Shown here in pieces: positions 14,989-21,985 of a stretch of 22,014 nt of DNA (positions are counted from its first letter, which is position 1; each line of letters begins with the position of its first letter). This stretch comes from Prevotella sp. UBA2711 (GTDB taxonomy: Bacteria > Bacteroidota > Bacteroidia > Bacteroidales > Bacteroidaceae): NCBI GenBank assembly GCA_002354095.1, contig DEKX01000042.1:49716-71729 (forward strand). The letters are read 5' to 3'. Made by a program: the position numbers and the translations under genes. Under the pieces are notes generated by a model. It was not told where the DNA came from. It searched no databases and was given only the letters and a program-made list of their open reading frames with translations.

Positions 14989-16083
14989 CTATTTGTTGTT
15001 TATTGTTACTACTACGTATTCCGAGCGAGTTCCTATACGAAACTTACCTCCCCAGATTCCGATTCCAGAACTGACATAATAATGCGTCTGCCCCCGCTGG
15101 TGAGAACCAAAGGCACACTCATAGATGCTTTCTGTAATCCAGGAGATAGGCCATACCTGTCCGTGATGGGTATGTCCGCTAAACTGGAAGTCTATCTTTT
15201 GTCGCTCAGCCTGCTCCAAATGGTAGGGTTGGTGGTCGAGGAGAATGGTAAACTTGCTGCGGTCAGCCTGCTTCATGATGTCGGCAAGCGTCTTGCGATG
15301 TTGGTTGGTTCTGTCGTCCCGTCCTATGATGCACAGATCGCCCACTCCGACGGCAGCGTCTTGCAGCAGTTGGATTCCGGCCTGTTCGTAGAACTTTTGG
15401 GCTTCAGGCTCCCCGCTGTAGTATTCATGATTGCCCAGACAAGCATATATCGGTGCATTCAGGTGCTGGAATTCCTCAAACATCTTTTCTTCCTTTAAAG
15501 GACGAATACTCATGTCAATAATGTCGCCTGCAATCAGAATGGCATCGGCATGCTCCTCGTTAATCATCTCCACCCAACGGTGTAATTCCTCCCTGCGGTT
15601 GTGATACCCTAAGTGCAGGTCGCTCATCATGACGAGTTTAAGTGGCTTTGCCATAGATTTTTCCGTTGTGAGACTGATTTCTTCACGGTATTTATGTTTG
15701 TAATGGAAATAGCCATAGGTGAAGATAACGGTCATCAGCACAACAATACCAATGGCGCTAGTCCAATTATTATATAATAAGGTGCGGGGAATGAGTCTTA
15801 ACAGTCTGCCCAGGTCAAGTATGAGAAAGAGCATGAAAAGATATAGCATGATGATGAGGCTTGAGTTAGCCACCTCATAGCAGCTGATAGCCAGCGGCAT
15901 GGGCATCCCGTCGGTAGCGCGTGAGAAATTTGCAAATGTCAGCAGGAAACACCCCACCATCAGGCCTATAACTAGTGTCTTCCATAGTGCCGACAGGGGT
16001 AGGAGGCACCAGATATGCCATCCGATATAACCAAGGGTCAGCAGGGGCAATCCCATAAATAGTAACATCCACATAGTCTTCAT
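14989..16083 (-). CDS. membrane-anchored metallophosphoesterase (YkuE/YaeI-like)
   Basis: A 364-residue protein whose first 125 or so residues contain about four hydrophobic helices, followed by a calcineurin-like phosphoesterase domain. The dinuclear-metal motifs are complete: SDLHLG with Asp155 and His157, AGDIID, GNHEYY, LDHQPYH and GHTHHG (303-308). Relatives such as YkuE and YaeI/LpxG are linked to phospholipid, lipid A or cell-envelope phosphate hydrolysis, so an envelope pyrophosphatase or phosphatase role is plausible but not shown. It starts at the ATG 16081-16083, behind a full consensus promoter at 16104-16135 that gives a leader of roughly 17 bases. The outer-membrane barrel gene follows after 9 bases, in the same operon. 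Confidence 0.9.
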   Translation of the reverse strand: MKTMWMLLFMGLPLLTLGYIGWHIWCLLPLSALWKTLVIGLMVGCFLLTFANFSRATDGMPMPLAISCYEVANSSLIIMLYLFMLFLILDLGRLLRLIPRTLLYNNWTSAIGIVVLMTVIFTYGYFHYKHKYREEISLTTEKSMAKPLKLVMMSDLHLGYHNRREELHRWVEMINEEHADAILIAGDIIDMSIRPLKEEKMFEEFQHLNAPIYACLGNHEYYSGEPEAQKFYEQAGIQLLQDAAVGVGDLCIIGRDDRTNQHRKTLADIMKQADRSKFTILLDHQPYHLEQAERQKIDFQFSGHTHHGQVWPISWITESIYECAFGSHQRGQTHYYVSSGIGIWGGKFRIGTRSEYVVVTINNK

Positions 16084-16103
16084 GTTTAATAGAAATCAGA
16101 GTA

Positions 16104-16135
16104 CAAAGATACGATTAAGTCGGTAGAAAACCAAA
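16104..16135 (-). promoter_or_regulatory. consensus promoter of the metallophosphoesterase operon
   Basis: On the minus strand TTTG (16135-16132) is followed after 20 bases by TATCTTTG (16111-16104), a full match to the Bacteroidetes consensus. It lies downstream of the small-RNA-like unit's terminator, so this operon has its own start. Confidence 0.8.
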
Positions 16136-16144
16136 AGAATCCAT

Positions 16145-16185
16145 AAAAAAGTCCGTCGCCTTAACATTCACATGTGGGGCGACGG
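16145..16185 (-). terminator. rho-independent terminator of the small transcription unit
   Basis: On the minus strand CCGTCGCC (16185-16178) pairs perfectly with GGCGACGG (16160-16153) over a 17-base loop. After AC a run of six T follows (complement of 16145-16150). No long coding sequence ends just before it, which is why it marks the separate short transcript described at 16145-16272. Confidence 0.8.
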
Positions 16186-16272
16186 CAATCCAACTACCAT
16201 AAACCTAAAAAAACTTGTATTCTACTAACCAATATCATTAAAAATCAAATAAAGTATGAATCGAATTTCTGA
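16145..16272 (-). ncRNA. candidate small RNA or micro-peptide transcript
   Basis: A consensus promoter (16276-16307) and a strong terminator (16145-16185) on the same strand bracket about 125 bases that contain no recognised gene. Transcription would start near 16270. The body is AT-rich with oligo-T stretches and ends in a GC-rich hairpin with a T6 tail, the build of many bacterial small RNAs. It contains one short ORF, 16238-16194, encoding MILVSRIQVFLGLW, whose stop lies 8 bases before the terminator stem, so it may instead be a leader-peptide or micro-protein unit. No known RNA family is recognised. Read-through into the metallophosphoesterase gene is conceivable, but that gene has its own promoter. 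Confidence 0.45.
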
Positions 16273-16275
16273 GTG

Positions 16276-16307
16276 CAAAGGTAAAAAGGAATCGGGACGT
16301 TCGCAAA
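16276..16307 (-). promoter_or_regulatory. consensus promoter embedded in the mdh terminator
   Basis: On the minus strand TTTG (16307-16304), 20 bases, TACCTTTG (16283-16276): a full consensus match. The -33 element overlaps the terminator loop of mdh and the -7 element overlaps the end of its T-tract, so termination of mdh and initiation of the next unit use the same DNA. Confidence 0.7.
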
Positions 16308-16330
16308 AACTTTCAGCGAACGCCCCGATT
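16283..16330 (-). terminator. rho-independent terminator of mdh
   Basis: Arms 16290-16304 and 16316-16330 form a 15-base-pair stem with an 11-base loop. The single A.C mismatch of the + strand becomes a G.U pair in minus-strand RNA, which fits its use by mdh, whose stop is 24 bases away. A run of five T follows the stem after CC on the minus strand. Confidence 0.85.
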
Positions 16331-16353
16331 TATTCAGTAAATCCTCTCTTAGT

Positions 16354-17346
16354 TTAGAGATTTGGATTAATCTTGCTCCACTCAGAGATGGGAGGAACGA
16401 TGTTCAATGTTACCAACTCGTCGCGCATCTTGCAGAGGTGCTCGTAGCTCTGGTCAAGCTTAGCGTTCTCCTCGGCAGTGCCCTGAGGAACTTCAAACTT
16501 AGCACCCTCAGCAGTCATAGTGGTCTTCATAGCCATCATGATGTGGTCGTACTTGTCGGTCTTCACGTATGTTCCTACAGGGAAGCGGAATGGCTCACCA
16601 CCCATAGCGGCACGAATCATCTCAACAGAGAGGTAAGAGGGGCTCTGGAATGAGCTACGTCCGCGGAGCTCAATAATCTTGGCACCACCCTTCGTTACGT
16701 CAACCTTCATCTGCTCCCACTCCTCAGCAGGGAACTCAGCAGTACCGATGATATCTGTCAGCTTGCGACCCTTGATGGTTACGTGGCTTCCGAATACAGC
16801 CATTTGCTCGCCATGTCCACCATAGGTAGCGCAACCCTCAATCTCACACTGCTTAACACCAAATTTCTTGGCCAAAGCGCTCTGCAGACGAGTGGTATCC
16901 AAACCAGCCAATGTAGTAACCTGACCTGGTTTCAAACCAGAGTAGAGCAGTGTTACTAAACCGGTGAGGTCGGCAGGGTTGAAAATAATAACCACGTGCT
17001 TTACGTCAGGGCAGTACTTCTTGATATTCTGACCCAACTCCTCGGCAATCTTGCAGTTGCCGGCGAGCAGGTCCTCACGGGTCATACCAGCCTTACGGGG
17101 AGCACCACCTGAAGAAATAATGTACTTAGCGTTCTTGAAAGCCTCTTCGGGATCAGTGGTAGCTACGATGTTTGCCTCGTCAAAACCACTCTGACGCATC
17201 TCCTCGGCTACACCCTCTGGAGAAAATACGTCATAAAGACAGATTTCACTTGTCAGACCCATCATCAGAGCCGACTGAGCCATGTTTGAACCAATCATAC
17301 CAGCTGCGCCGACGATGGTCAGTTTGTCGTTTGTTAAAAATGCCAT
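16354..17346 (-). CDS. mdh: malate dehydrogenase
   Basis: A 330-residue NAD-dependent dehydrogenase of the lactate/malate family, interconverting malate and oxaloacetate in the cytoplasm; in fermenting Bacteroidales it serves the reductive branch to fumarate, succinate and propionate. The dinucleotide-binding loop GAAGMIGSNMA lies at 13-23, an aspartate (YDVFS) at the end of the second strand fits NAD preference, and GGAPRKAGMTR supplies substrate-binding arginines. IFNPAD and the catalytic His178 in YGGHGEQM complete the site. Length is normal. The gene follows bcp on the same strand after 131 bases and has its own TATCTTTG element at 17388-17395, so at least partly independent transcription is expected. 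A strong terminator follows. Confidence 0.95.
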   Translation of the reverse strand: MAFLTNDKLTIVGAAGMIGSNMAQSALMMGLTSEICLYDVFSPEGVAEEMRQSGFDEANIVATTDPEEAFKNAKYIISSGGAPRKAGMTREDLLAGNCKIAEELGQNIKKYCPDVKHVVIIFNPADLTGLVTLLYSGLKPGQVTTLAGLDTTRLQSALAKKFGVKQCEIEGCATYGGHGEQMAVFGSHVTIKGRKLTDIIGTAEFPAEEWEQMKVDVTKGGAKIIELRGRSSFQSPSYLSVEMIRAAMGGEPFRFPVGTYVKTDKYDHIMMAMKTTMTAEGAKFEVPQGTAEENAKLDQSYEHLCKMRDELVTLNIVPPISEWSKINPNL

Positions 17347-17387
17347 AGTTTTTTACTTATTAATGTTTGCTTTTCTTTTCGTGCTTG

Positions 17388-17395
17388 CAAAGATA
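17388..17395 (-). promoter_or_regulatory. promoter -7 element of mdh
   Basis: The complement reads TATCTTTG, 41 bases before the start codon. The -33 position is not a clear TTTG. Just upstream are three AGATT units (17411, 17420, 17430) spaced 9-10 bases apart. Confidence 0.6.
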
Positions 17396-17477
17396 GCAAA
17401 AAATCAACACAGATTCTACAGATTAACAGAGATTAATATTTTCACCGTCACTTTTGCAAACTCCATGTTGCAAGACG

Positions 17478-17933
17478 CTATTTTTGATTCAGTATCTGCT
17501 GGGCATGTTCCTTGGTCTTAATTTGTTTGCCAGCAAAAATCTGCTCAATGATGCCTTCCTCGTTGATGACGAAGGTGGTGCGGATAGTACCCATTGTCTT
17601 CTTGCCATACATATTCTTTTCACCCCAGGCACCCATTGTTTCCATCAGTGTCTTGTCCACATCGGCAATGAGAGGGAAGGGGAGGGTATGCTTCTCCTTG
17701 AATTTGACATGAGAGGCGGCTGAGTCTTTGCTCACACCAACGACCTCATAGCCGGCAGCCTGCAACTGTTCGTAATGGTCGCGGAGACTGCAAGCCTCCG
17801 AAGTACAGCCACTCGTGTTGTCTTTGGGATAGAAATAAAGAACCAGTTTCCTACCCTTGTAATCACTCAGACGGATATCCCGTCCATTCTCGTCTTTCCC
17901 TAAAATCTCAGGGGCTTTATCTCCTATATTCAT
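17478..17933 (-). CDS. bcp: thioredoxin-dependent thiol peroxidase (Bcp/PrxQ type)
   Basis: A 151-residue peroxiredoxin that reduces hydrogen peroxide and organic hydroperoxides in the cytoplasm, using thioredoxin for recycling. The signature FYPKDNTSGCTSEACSLRD holds the peroxidatic Cys43 and, five residues later, the resolving Cys48, the arrangement of the two-cysteine Bcp subgroup. The conserved Thr40 and the later Arg in TIRTTFVI also fit. Length matches E. coli Bcp (156). The start ATG at 17931-17933 lies 25 bases from a TATCTTTG element (17959-17966). It diverges from pepP across 110 bases, with mdh downstream. Oxidative stress control is plausible in this anaerobe, but no operator is recognisable. 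Confidence 0.95.
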   Translation of the reverse strand: MNIGDKAPEILGKDENGRDIRLSDYKGRKLVLYFYPKDNTSGCTSEACSLRDHYEQLQAAGYEVVGVSKDSAASHVKFKEKHTLPFPLIADVDKTLMETMGAWGEKNMYGKKTMGTIRTTFVINEEGIIEQIFAGKQIKTKEHAQQILNQK

Positions 17934-17958
17934 TGTCAGTAGTTTTATAATTCATCGG

Positions 17959-17966
17959 CAAAGATA
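17959..17966 (-). promoter_or_regulatory. promoter -7 element of bcp
   Basis: The complement reads TATCTTTG. A near-match TTTC (complement of 17986-17989) lies 19 bases further upstream. It shares the intergenic spacer with the divergent pepP promoter. Confidence 0.6.
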
Positions 17967-18009
17967 TAATATTTTCTTGAAAAGTGAAACAAGTTGCCAG
18001 AAAAAGTAG

Positions 18010-18017
18010 TAACTTTG
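18010..18017 (+). promoter_or_regulatory. promoter -7 element of pepP
   Basis: TAACTTTG matches TAnnTTTG, 26 bases before the ATG of the aminopeptidase gene. The -33 region has no TTTG. Confidence 0.6.
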
Positions 18018-18043
18018 CGCTTAGAATTAATTGAACAGATAGA

Positions 18044-19834
18044 ATGAACAAGATTGCAGAACGGCTGGAAGCGTTGCGGGAGGAGTTGCGAAGGGAACAC
18101 CTGAGTGCCTTTGTATTTCCTACGACAGACCCCCATAACAGCGAATATACGGCAGACCATTGGAAAGGACGTGAGTGGATCAGCGGTTTCACGGGGTCGG
18201 CAGGGACAGCTGTGGTGACGCTGAAGAGTGCTGCCCTTTGGACGGACTCTCGCTATTTCATACAGGCGGCAGAACAACTTAAGGGGACGGAGTTTCAACT
18301 GATGAAACTCAAAATTGAGGGAACACCGACCATCTCGGAGTGGATCGCTTCAGAACTTTCAACTTCCGACTCTCAGTCCTCCACGGAAATTGGCATGGAC
18401 GGGATGGTGAATACGGTCGCTGTCGTGGAGAAGATGAAAGAAGAACTGAAACAACGCGGCGGCATCACAGTGCGTACCAACTTCGACCCTTTAGCGAGGG
18501 TATGGAAAGACCGTCCGCAGATTCCACAAAGTCCTGTAGAGATACAACCGATGGAGTTGGCTGGCGAGGAGACAACGTCGAAACTCATTCGCATTCGTCA
18601 GGCTCTGCGAGCACGTCATGCAGACGGAATGCTGGTGACAGCCCTCGACGACATTGCCTGGACCCTAAACCTCAGAGGTAGCGACGTGCATTGCAATCCA
18701 GTGTTCGTCAGTTATCTGCTGATAGCCTCCGACAAAGCTACCTTATATATAAATAAGGTGAAACTTACAGCCGAGGTTCGTGACTATCTGAAAAGTCAAG
18801 GTGTGGAAACTGCCGACTATTCGGAAGTAAGCAAAGGACTGAAAGATTACTTCGAGTACAATATCCTTCTCGATCCTGATGAGGTATGCTATACGCTTTA
18901 TCAGCAAGTGACGAGAAACATCGTGCGAGGTGCTTCCCCTATTGCGACCATGAAAACTGTCAAGAATGAAAGGGAACAGCAGGGTTTTAGGTCAGCGATG
19001 CTGAAGGACGGCATCGCAATGGTTAAATTCTTGAAATGGCTCGATGAAAACATTGGGAAACAAACGCTGACAGAGATTTCTGTATCAGATAAACTGGAAA
19101 GTTTGCGAGCCGAACAGCCCCTCTACCGCGGTCTGTCCTTCGATACAATAGCTGGTTACGAGGCACATGGGGCTATCGTGCATTATGAGGCGACTCCGGA
19201 AACCGATATACCTTTACATGCCGCAGGATTCCTGTTGCTGGATAGCGGTGCCCAGTATCAGGACGGCACCACCGACATCACCCGTACCATCGCCCTCGGG
19301 CCTCTTACAGAAGAGCAGCGGCGTGTCTATACATTGGTGCTGAAAGGGCATATCCAGATTGAACGCTGCAAGTTCCCTGCTGGTGCCAGTGGTACGCAGA
19401 TTGATATCCTGGCTCGTGAGTCGCTTTGGCGTGAAGGACTGAATTATCTGCACGGCACGGGTCACGGCGTGGGTTCCTATCTCAGTGTGCACGAAGGACC
19501 TCATCAGTTTCGTATGGAGTGGAAGCCTGCTCCATTAGTGGCAGGTATGACCATAACTGATGAGCCGGGCATCTACCTGGAGGGCAAGTTTGGAGTGAGA
19601 ATAGAAAACACCCTTCTGATAATCCCTTACAAGCAGACAGAATTCGGACAGTTCCTCCAGTTCGAGAGTCTTACCCTCTGTCCTATTGATACAAGGCCAA
19701 TTGTCAAAGAACTGTTGCTGCCGGAGGAAATTGCATGGCTCAACGATTACCATCAGCAAGTATTGACCGCCCTTTCTCCCCATCTCGATGGCGAGGAAAA
19801 AGAGTGGCTCAAAGGCGCTTGCGCAGCCATATAA
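18044..19834 (+). CDS. pepP: Xaa-Pro aminopeptidase (aminopeptidase P, M24B)
   Basis: A 596-residue cytoplasmic metallopeptidase that removes the first residue from peptides with proline in second position. Two creatinase-like N-terminal domains (about 5-300) precede the pita-bread catalytic domain. The dinuclear metal ligands are all seen: Asp400 (LLLDSG), Asp411 (TTDITRT), His474 (GTGHGVG), Glu507 (TDEPGIY) and Glu521 (GVRIENT). A short C-terminal M24_C domain ends the protein. The three-domain length near 600 matches the eukaryote-like aminopeptidase P1 form common in Bacteroidetes, longer than the 440-residue E. coli enzyme. The ATG at 18044 is well placed after its promoter element. It is apparently monocistronic: rpsU downstream has its own promoter. 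Confidence 0.94.
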   Translation: MNKIAERLEALREELRREHLSAFVFPTTDPHNSEYTADHWKGREWISGFTGSAGTAVVTLKSAALWTDSRYFIQAAEQLKGTEFQLMKLKIEGTPTISEWIASELSTSDSQSSTEIGMDGMVNTVAVVEKMKEELKQRGGITVRTNFDPLARVWKDRPQIPQSPVEIQPMELAGEETTSKLIRIRQALRARHADGMLVTALDDIAWTLNLRGSDVHCNPVFVSYLLIASDKATLYINKVKLTAEVRDYLKSQGVETADYSEVSKGLKDYFEYNILLDPDEVCYTLYQQVTRNIVRGASPIATMKTVKNEREQQGFRSAMLKDGIAMVKFLKWLDENIGKQTLTEISVSDKLESLRAEQPLYRGLSFDTIAGYEAHGAIVHYEATPETDIPLHAAGFLLLDSGAQYQDGTTDITRTIALGPLTEEQRRVYTLVLKGHIQIERCKFPAGASGTQIDILARESLWREGLNYLHGTGHGVGSYLSVHEGPHQFRMEWKPAPLVAGMTITDEPGIYLEGKFGVRIENTLLIIPYKQTEFGQFLQFESLTLCPIDTRPIVKELLLPEEIAWLNDYHQQVLTALSPHLDGEEKEWLKGACAAI

Positions 19835-19876
19835 TTCCATGAAATTGAGAATTATTGAATAAAAAACGATTAAAAA

Positions 19877-19908
19877 CTTGGTCAATTCGTAAAATAGTTG
19901 TAATTTTG
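19877..19908 (+). promoter_or_regulatory. promoter of rpsU
   Basis: CTTG (19877-19880), 20 bases, TAATTTTG (19901-19908): the -7 element is a full match, the -33 element differs from TTTG by one base. It lies 55 bases before the rpsU ATG. Confidence 0.7.
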
Positions 19909-19963
19909 CACCCGCTTAATTGCAAAACAGAAGTTTAACGTAAAAAATAAAAGCAAAAAGAAC

Positions 19964-20155
19964 ATGATTATTGTACCAGTAAAGGAAGGCGAGAACATCG
20001 AGAAGGCCCTCAAGAAGTTCAAGAGAAAGTTTGAGAAGACAGGTGTTATTAAAGAATTACGCCGTCGTCAGCAGTTCGACAAACCTTCTGTACTGAAGCG
20101 CCTCAAGATGGAACACGCTATTTACGTACAGAAGCTGCGCGCTACCGAAGAATAA
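19964..20155 (+). CDS. rpsU: 30S ribosomal protein S21
   Basis: A 63-residue, strongly basic protein beginning MIIVPVKEGENIEKALKKFKRKFEKTGVIKELRRRQ, the S21 family pattern. S21 is a late-assembling small-subunit protein near the anti-Shine-Dalgarno end of 16S rRNA. In Bacteroidetes S21 has been linked, with S18 and S6, to sequestering that 16S tail, which fits the lack of Shine-Dalgarno sites in most genes here. It heads the block rpsU, xerC, hpf, tRNAs, tuf and is 75 bases upstream of xerC. Confidence 0.97.
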   Translation: MIIVPVKEGENIEKALKKFKRKFEKTGVIKELRRRQQFDKPSVLKRLKMEHAIYVQKLRATEE

Positions 20156-20173
20156 AAAAAAGTAGCCGATTTA

Positions 20174-20205
20174 TTTGGTAGTTTGCGATTTTCTTCGTAA
20201 ATTCG
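20174..20205 (+). promoter_or_regulatory. possible promoter of xerC
   Basis: TTTG (20174-20177), 20 bases, TAAATTCG (20198-20205), one mismatch to TAnnTTTG. The -7 element overlaps the first arm of an inverted repeat, TCGTTGC (20203-20209) and GCAACGA (20222-20228), whose second arm ends 2 bases before the xerC ATG. Confidence 0.45.
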
Positions 20206-20230
20206 TTGCCGAAATAAGGAAGCAACGACG

Positions 20231-21115
20231 ATGATAGATAAATTCATAGACTACCTGCGGTACGAGCGGAATCGTTCTGAGCTCACAGTGGAAAGCTATG
20301 GGCGAAGTCTGAGAGATTTCGAAACGTACTTTAAAAATAGGGATAGTCAGCTTTCATGGGAGTCGGTAGATTCTGATATCATCCGTGATTGGATGGAAAG
20401 CATGATGGATAAAGGCGACATGGCATCCACAGTAAACCGCTGTTTGAGTGCCGTGCGTTCTTTTTATCGTTTTGCTTTGTCACGAGGACTGGTAAAACAT
20501 GATCCTTCTCATATCGTGAAAGGACCCAAGAAACAAAAGATGTTGCCGCAATATGTACGCGAGAATGAAATGGATCGTCTGCTCGACATTCCAGAGATGT
20601 GGGGAGACGCTTATAAGGATATACGTGCGCGTACCATAATTATATTAATATATGAGACTGGTTTAAGACGCTCGGAACTGACAGGGCTGAATGATGCCGA
20701 TGTCGACTTTGTGAGCCGGCAGTTGAAAGTGACGGGTAAGCGCAATAAACAACGCGTCATTCCCTTTGGTGAAGAAATGGCAGCCGAACTGCAGCACTAT
20801 ATAGTCGCGCGTAATGCCCAGTTTGAAAATCGTATGGAAGACGCGCTCTTCCTGAGTGATAAGGGGCGCAGGGTGACGCCTAGTCAGGTGTATGTGACGG
20901 TGCGAAAGTATCTCTCCAAGGTGACAACCATGAAGAAACGCTCGCCCCACGTGTTGCGACATTCCTTTGCTACGGCGATGCTCAACAATGGGGCAGGAAT
21001 TGAAAGCGTTCGCAAACTGCTGGGACATGAGAGCGTGGCTACCACGGAAATTTACACCCACACTACGTTTGAACAATTAAAGAAAGTCTATAAAAATGCC
21101 CACCCTAGGGCTTAA
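20231..21115 (+). CDS. xerC: tyrosine recombinase XerC
   Basis: A 294-residue site-specific recombinase. The N-terminal SAM-like DNA-binding domain (about 1-85, FIDYLRYERNRSELTVESYGRSL) and catalytic domain are both complete. Catalytic residues are the Arg in ETGLRRSEL, the Lys in VTGKRNKQR, HVLRHSFAT (His-x-x-Arg), the His in LLGHESVATTEIY, and the Tyr in EIYTHTT. With a partner Xer protein it resolves chromosome dimers at dif near the division septum. Size and its place between rpsU and hpf match the chromosomal Xer of Bacteroidales rather than an integron or transposon integrase. Whether it is the XerC or XerD partner is not certain from sequence. It starts at the ATG 20231, just after a short inverted repeat, and hpf follows 27 bases after the stop. 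Confidence 0.92.
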   Translation: MIDKFIDYLRYERNRSELTVESYGRSLRDFETYFKNRDSQLSWESVDSDIIRDWMESMMDKGDMASTVNRCLSAVRSFYRFALSRGLVKHDPSHIVKGPKKQKMLPQYVRENEMDRLLDIPEMWGDAYKDIRARTIIILIYETGLRRSELTGLNDADVDFVSRQLKVTGKRNKQRVIPFGEEMAAELQHYIVARNAQFENRMEDALFLSDKGRRVTPSQVYVTVRKYLSKVTTMKKRSPHVLRHSFATAMLNNGAGIESVRKLLGHESVATTEIYTHTTFEQLKKVYKNAHPRA

Positions 21116-21131
21116 CTAACCTTTTAAAAAT

Positions 21132-21137
21132 AGGAGG
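21132..21137 (+). promoter_or_regulatory. strong Shine-Dalgarno site of hpf
   Basis: AGGAGG lies 5 bases before the hpf ATG. This is a full match to the 16S tail complement, unlike the other starts in this window, which lack such a site. Confidence 0.8.
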
Positions 21138-21142
21138 TAACT

Positions 21143-21442
21143 ATGGAAATTAAGATTCAGTCAATTCATTTTGACGCTACTGAGAAGCTACAGGCGTTCA
21201 TCGACAAGAAGGTCGCCAAGTTGGAAAAAACCTTTGAAGACATTCAAAAGGTAGAAGTGCAATGTAAAGTAGTTAAACCAGCTACTGCACAGAACAAGCA
21301 GGTTAGTCTTACCGTCACTGTTCCTGGAACGACACTTTTCGTGGAAAAGATCAGTGATACTTTTGAGGAAAGTACCGACCTTTGTGTGGATTCTATGAAG
21401 GTTCAACTACAGAAATACAAGGAAAAATTGCGCAATAGATAA
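21143..21442 (+). CDS. hpf: ribosome hibernation-promoting factor (HPF/YfiA family)
   Basis: A 99-residue protein of the short HPF/YfiA family, beginning MEIKIQSIHFDATEKLQAFIDKKVAKLEKTF, with the beta-alpha-beta-beta-beta-alpha pattern and a basic C-terminal helix. It binds the 30S decoding centre and silences ribosomes when growth slows. It lacks the extra C-terminal dimerisation domain of long HPF proteins. It lies 27 bases after xerC and before the tRNA cluster, whose own promoter starts 17 bases later. Its perfect AGGAGG site is exceptional among its neighbours and may tie its translation to the state of the ribosome; that is inference. Confidence 0.95.
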   Translation: MEIKIQSIHFDATEKLQAFIDKKVAKLEKTFEDIQKVEVQCKVVKPATAQNKQVSLTVTVPGTTLFVEKISDTFEESTDLCVDSMKVQLQKYKEKLRNR

Positions 21443-21459
21443 AAAAAACCAAGAAAAGT

Positions 21460-21490
21460 TTTGGTATTTCGAAAATAATGCCTACCTTTG
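21460..21490 (+). promoter_or_regulatory. consensus promoter of the tRNA-tuf operon
   Basis: TTTG (21460-21463), 19 bases, TACCTTTG (21483-21490): full Bacteroidetes consensus. It precedes four tRNA genes and tuf on the same strand with no terminator seen between them. Confidence 0.8.
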
Positions 21491-21541
21491 CATCCGCTTT
21501 CCGACATTCACAACGTTTTCGGGGGGCGGATGCTTAGTGAA

Positions 21542-21615
21542 GCCTCTTTAGCTCAGTTGGCCAGAGCACGTGATTTGTAATCTCGGGGTCGTTGGTTCGA
21601 ATCCGACAAGAGGCT
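21542..21615 (+). tRNA. tRNA-Thr (anticodon UGU)
   Basis: A 74-base cloverleaf: acceptor GCCTCTT pairs with AAGAGGC, D-stem GCTC/GAGC, T-stem GTTGG/CCGAC around TTCGAAT. The anticodon loop TTTGTAA gives UGU, reading ACA and other ACN codons. The anticodon stem has a U.U opposition in its middle pair. CCA is not encoded. Confidence 0.95.
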
Positions 21616-21671
21616 CGAAAGAGCCAGAAGGATAGACGAAGTCAATTATTGAGCAAAGAGAAAAAGAATAA

Positions 21672-21754
21672 GGGTGGTTTCCAGAGCGGCCAAATGGGGC
21701 AGACTGTAAATCTGTTGTCTTTCGACTTCGGTGGTTCGAATCCATCACCACCCA
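21672..21754 (+). tRNA. tRNA-Tyr (anticodon GUA)
   Basis: An 83-base class II tRNA with a long variable arm. Acceptor GGGTGGT pairs with ACCACCC, the anticodon stem is CAGA/TCTG and the loop CTGTAAA gives GUA. T-loop TTCGAAT is present. CCA is not encoded. Confidence 0.95.
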
Positions 21755-21772
21755 CTTCCGAAAAGGAAGTTT

Positions 21773-21845
21773 GCGGAAATAGCTCAGTTGATAGAGCACT
21801 AGCCTTCCAAGCTGGGGGTCGCGGGTTTGAGCCCCGTTTTCCGCT
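21773..21845 (+). tRNA. tRNA-Gly (anticodon UCC)
   Basis: A 73-base tRNA: acceptor GCGGAAA pairs with TTTCCGC, D-stem GCTC/GAGC, anticodon stem CTAGC/GCTGG, loop CTTCCAA giving UCC, which reads GGA and GGG. CCA is not encoded. Confidence 0.95.
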
Positions 21846-21853
21846 CAAAGCTC

Positions 21854-21925
<72 letters not shown>

Positions 21926-21985
21926 CTAAACAAAAAATGTGGATTTAAATCGATCATTCATTTATAATTATAACAAAGAAAAGCT

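Noticed and set aside
17405..17440. AGATT units upstream of mdh as an operator
   Set aside because: Three 5-base units at 9-10 base spacing in AT-rich DNA are too short to separate from chance, so they are only mentioned with the promoter.
17454..17472. TTGCAA repeated after bcp as a terminator
   Set aside because: TTGCAA is self-complementary, so pairing is short, and no T-run follows on the minus strand.
19831..19855. ATAATTC/GAATTAT inverted repeat after pepP as terminator
   Set aside because: The stem is 7 base pairs of almost pure A/T and is not followed by a T-run; too weak to call.
20231..21115. Integrase of a mobile element
   Set aside because: Size, complete Xer motifs and position in the conserved rpsU-hpf-tRNA block fit the chromosomal Xer; no attachment-site repeat was found at the nearby tRNAs.
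21448..21465. ACCAA/TTGGT inverted pair after hpf as terminator
   Set aside because: Only five pairs, no T-run behind it, and it overlaps the -33 element of the tRNA promoter.
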